Assembly: GCA_030612185.1 (NCBI GenBank)
Contig: JAUWOI010000210.1
Location: forward strand, 1-7,363
DNA length: 7,363 nt
Direction: 5' to 3'
From: Anaerolineae bacterium
GTDB lineage: Bacteria; Chloroflexota; Anaerolineae; B4-G1
The position numbers and the translations under genes are program-made. Below are positions 5,553 to 7,363 of this stretch, piece by piece; the first letter of the stretch is position 1, and the number at the start of each line of letters is the position of its first letter. The notes beneath the pieces were generated by a model that was not told the DNA's origin, ran no database searches, and saw only the letters and a program-made list of their open reading frames with translations.

Positions 5553-7085
5553 ATGGCTGAGATTTCCCTTCAAGAATACTGTGAGCAGATCGAGAATACG
5601 ATTGAGCAAGGCCATTATGCGGAGGCCGTAGCCCACGGAAAGCACATCCTGGAGTTATACCCTAAGCACGCAACGACCTACCGGCTGCTGGGCAAAGCGA
5701 TGATTGAGGCTGGTCAGGATGAGTACGCCACCGACATGTTTCGCCGCGTACTCAGCGCCGACCCTGAGGACATGCTCGCGTGGGCGGGGATGAGCGAAGT
5801 ATACAGCCGGCGTGGCGAGCTCGACGCAGCCGTATGGTGCCTGGAACGAGCATTCGCACTGGCCACCGACAACAAAGTGTTGGAGGAGGAATTACGTCAC
5901 CTCTACAGCCGGCGAGATGGCATTGAGCTCCAGCGTGTCCAACTCACCCACGGGGCACTGGCCCGGCTCTACCTCAGGGGCGATCTGCTCCCACGAGCAA
6001 TCGGCGAATTCCGCGCCCTGCTGGCCGAGCATCCCGAACGGGTGGGTCTGAGCGTCGCGCTGGCTGAGGCGCTCTGGCGCAACGAGCAGCGACTGGAGGC
6101 CTCGGAGGTCTGCCAGCAGGTATTGGATGAACTGCCCCACTGCCTCAAGGCCAATCTGCTCCTGGGGGAAATATGGACCAGCAGTGGTCGGGAGGAAGGA
6201 CAGGCATACCTGCGGCGGGCCGAGGCGCTGGACCCGGACAACCAAATGGCGCAGCAACTCTTCGGGGCTGCATCGCCGCTGCCGAAACGACAGGTGCGGA
6301 TTGCTCCTCTGGAATACAAACCTCCAACTGAGGAGGAACGCCCGGCGTGGATGGCCGAGATAGAGACCGTCCCGGCAGAGAAGCCGCCGCTGAGCGAGCG
6401 CGAGGCTGCGCTGGTGGGCATCACCGCAGCGCTGGAAGCACAGATTGAGATCCCTTCCTGGCTGGAGGAGGTTGTTGGCGAGGAGGCTGTTGCCTCCGCA
6501 CCTTCTGACCTCGCTGAGCCACCAGAAGAGCAACCAGCAGGGGAGGAAGTCCCCGAGTGGCTGGCAGGCATTCGTGAAGGGTTTGCCGAGGAAGAGGAAA
6601 AGGCAGAAACAGTCGCAGAGGAAGAGGCCACTGAATGGCCAGCCGAGTTGAGCCTTGAGCCAACCGGTGAGCAAGAAGCACCTGCCATCCCTGGCGAGGT
6701 GGAAGTGCCCGAGTGGCTGGCCGAACTGGGAATCGAAGCAACAGGTGAAGAAGCCGCAGCCCCTCCGGTCGAGGAGGAAGCACCTGCCATCCCTGGCGAG
6801 GTGGAAGTGCCCGAATGGCTGGCCGAACTGGGAGTTGAGGCAGTAGGTGAAGAAGTCGCAGCCCCTCCGGCCGAGGAGGAAGCCGCTCCCCCGGCCGAGG
6901 AAGCGTTCGGCGAACCAGAGGCTCTGCCTGTGGCCGAAGTCCCACCGATGGAAGAGGCCGTACCGCCTGAAGTACCCGCACCCGTAGCGGAGGAGCCACC
7001 CCTGCCGACTTGGTTGGAGGGCGAGGGAATGCCCTCCGGTGCCGCGGCGCGGGCTTGTGGTGAACAACTGGCAGCGGGAAAATAG
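5553..7085 (+). CDS. TPR protein with a repetitive acidic Pro-x-Trp-Leu tail, probably truncated
   Basis: The 510-aa product has two parts. Residues about 6-230 are helical TPR units: roughly 6-39 (AEAVAHGKHILELYPKHA), 40-73, 74-107, 133-164, 166-199 and 200-230, typical of protein-protein scaffolds. Residues about 245-510 are low complexity, rich in E, A, P and V, and punctuated by a short motif, hydrophobic-Pro-x-Trp-Leu: RPAWM 263, IPSWL 300, VPEWL 333, 385 and 419, LPTWL 484. There is no signal peptide or membrane helix, so it is probably cytoplasmic. The ATG follows an AGGGGGA ribosome binding site. The frame ends at TAG 7083-7085, but coding-like sequence in the same frame continues past it, so the natural protein is probably longer. 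The last residues (GAAARACGEQLAAGK) look altered. No function can be assigned; a structural or regulatory scaffold is the limit of inference. Confidence 0.85.
   Translation: MAEISLQEYCEQIENTIEQGHYAEAVAHGKHILELYPKHATTYRLLGKAMIEAGQDEYATDMFRRVLSADPEDMLAWAGMSEVYSRRGELDAAVWCLERAFALATDNKVLEEELRHLYSRRDGIELQRVQLTHGALARLYLRGDLLPRAIGEFRALLAEHPERVGLSVALAEALWRNEQRLEASEVCQQVLDELPHCLKANLLLGEIWTSSGREEGQAYLRRAEALDPDNQMAQQLFGAASPLPKRQVRIAPLEYKPPTEEERPAWMAEIETVPAEKPPLSEREAALVGITAALEAQIEIPSWLEEVVGEEAVASAPSDLAEPPEEQPAGEEVPEWLAGIREGFAEEEEKAETVAEEEATEWPAELSLEPTGEQEAPAIPGEVEVPEWLAELGIEATGEEAAAPPVEEEAPAIPGEVEVPEWLAELGVEAVGEEVAAPPAEEEAAPPAEEAFGEPEALPVAEVPPMEEAVPPEVPAPVAEEPPLPTWLEGEGMPSGAAARACGEQLAAGK
6675..6878 (+). 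repeat. Tandem 102-nt in-frame repeat, two copies
   Basis: Copies 6675-6776 and 6777-6878 differ at 8 of 102 positions by eye. Each encodes 34 residues built around EAPAIPGEVEVPEWLAELG. Changes are mixed silent and replacement (for example ATC to GTT and ACA to GTA). This is a recent internal duplication in the tail of the TPR protein. Confidence 0.9.
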
Positions 7086-7363
7086 CAATAACTCCACGCC
7101 CCGGCCGACGCGGAGGCCGAGGCCCGCATGACCGAGATCATGGGCCGCCCCACGCCCGCAGAGCCACCCCCAGAAGAGGTCGCGCCAGAGGCAGCCGCGC
7201 CTCCCCCGGTCGAGGAGGCCGCCGCTCCCCCGGCCGAGGAAGCGTTCGGCTGGACGGCGTTCGGTGAACCAGAGGCTCTACCTGTGGCCGAAGTCCCACC
7301 GGTGGAAGAGGCCGTACCACCTGAAGTACCCGCACCCGTAGCGGAGGAGCCACCCCTGCCAAC
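6912..7363 (+). repeat. Long-period 354-nt repeat, second copy cut by the window edge
   Basis: The 98 nt from 6912 recur at 7266-7363 with four differences; three are silent and one is ATG to GTG (Met to Val). The offset is 354 nt, exactly 118 codons, so both copies are in the same frame. The repeated part encodes EPEALPVAEVPP followed by an acidic proline-rich stretch up to PPLPT. The array probably continues beyond the window. Confidence 0.9.
7086..7363 (+). pseudogene. In-frame continuation of the TPR protein gene after stop codons (partial)
   Basis: Directly after the TAG at 7083, the frame reads CAA, TAA (7089-7091) and then stays open to the window end. The translation (ADAEAEARMTEIMGRPTPAE, then an E/A/P-rich stretch, then a second copy of EPEALPVAEVPP) is plainly the same kind of protein. 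TAG, CAA and TAA are each one base from GAG, GAA and GAA, so three substitutions would restore an acidic Glu run. A start at ATG 7128 is possible but has no ribosome binding site. I read this as the remainder of the TPR gene, broken by real mutation or by sequence/assembly error in a repeat. Confidence 0.65.

Noticed and set aside
7083..7091. Stop-codon recoding (suppressor tRNA, selenocysteine or pyrrolysine)
   Set aside because: Two different stops (TAG and TAA) within three codons, neither being TGA, plus surrounding altered codons, argue for mutation or error rather than programmed readthrough; I saw no recoding structure.
5892..7153. Two minus-strand open frames of about 400 codons opposite the TPR gene
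   Set aside because: They result from the GC-rich, repeat-biased codons of the sense strand; their translations are low complexity (Ser/Ala-rich or Leu/Arg/Phe-rich).

Overview
The window is about 60% G+C by eye and tightly packed. It reads as a piece of bacterial housekeeping chromosome. My best guess for the host is a member of the Chloroflexota (Anaerolineae-like). This is inference, resting on three things: a TPR protein with a P/A/E-rich tail carrying repeated Pro-x-Trp-Leu motifs, the character of the LysRS active-site region, and intergenic repeats of a kind I associate with that phylum. I see no phage, IS, CRISPR or defence genes.

Left part (1-2516), minus strand: greA (transcript cleavage factor) followed by lysS (class II lysyl-tRNA synthetase). 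A terminator-like hairpin lies between them, and an inverted repeat built from 8-nt units lies beyond lysS. greA has a good sigma70-type promoter and a leader of about 225 nt, which holds a possible attenuator hairpin and a dispersed-type repeat.

Middle part (2510-4354), plus strand: serS (seryl-tRNA synthetase), then a tRNA cluster: tRNA-Ser(UGA), tRNA-Ser(GCU) and tRNA-Arg(GCG). The cluster has its own promoter and ends in a strong intrinsic terminator. The synthetase therefore sits next to two of its own substrates. The serS and greA promoters are divergent, and their -35 hexamers lie on the same 7 bp.

Right part (4396-7363), plus strand: a class II HDAC-like deacetylase with a full-consensus promoter, then a TPR protein gene. 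The deacetylase stop codon lies inside the -35 box of the TPR gene promoter, the same arrangement as at the serS/tRNA junction. The TPR gene has a repetitive acidic tail and is interrupted by TAG-CAA-TAA at 7083-7091. The same frame then continues open, with recognisable repeat sequence, to the window edge. This is either a decaying gene, an early stop, or a sequence/assembly error in a repeat.

No clearly new biological system is visible. The points most worth a second look are the shared -35 of greA/serS, the synthetase-tRNA linkage, the interrupted repeat protein, the tRNA-Arg with a GCG anticodon, and the possible greA leader attenuator.
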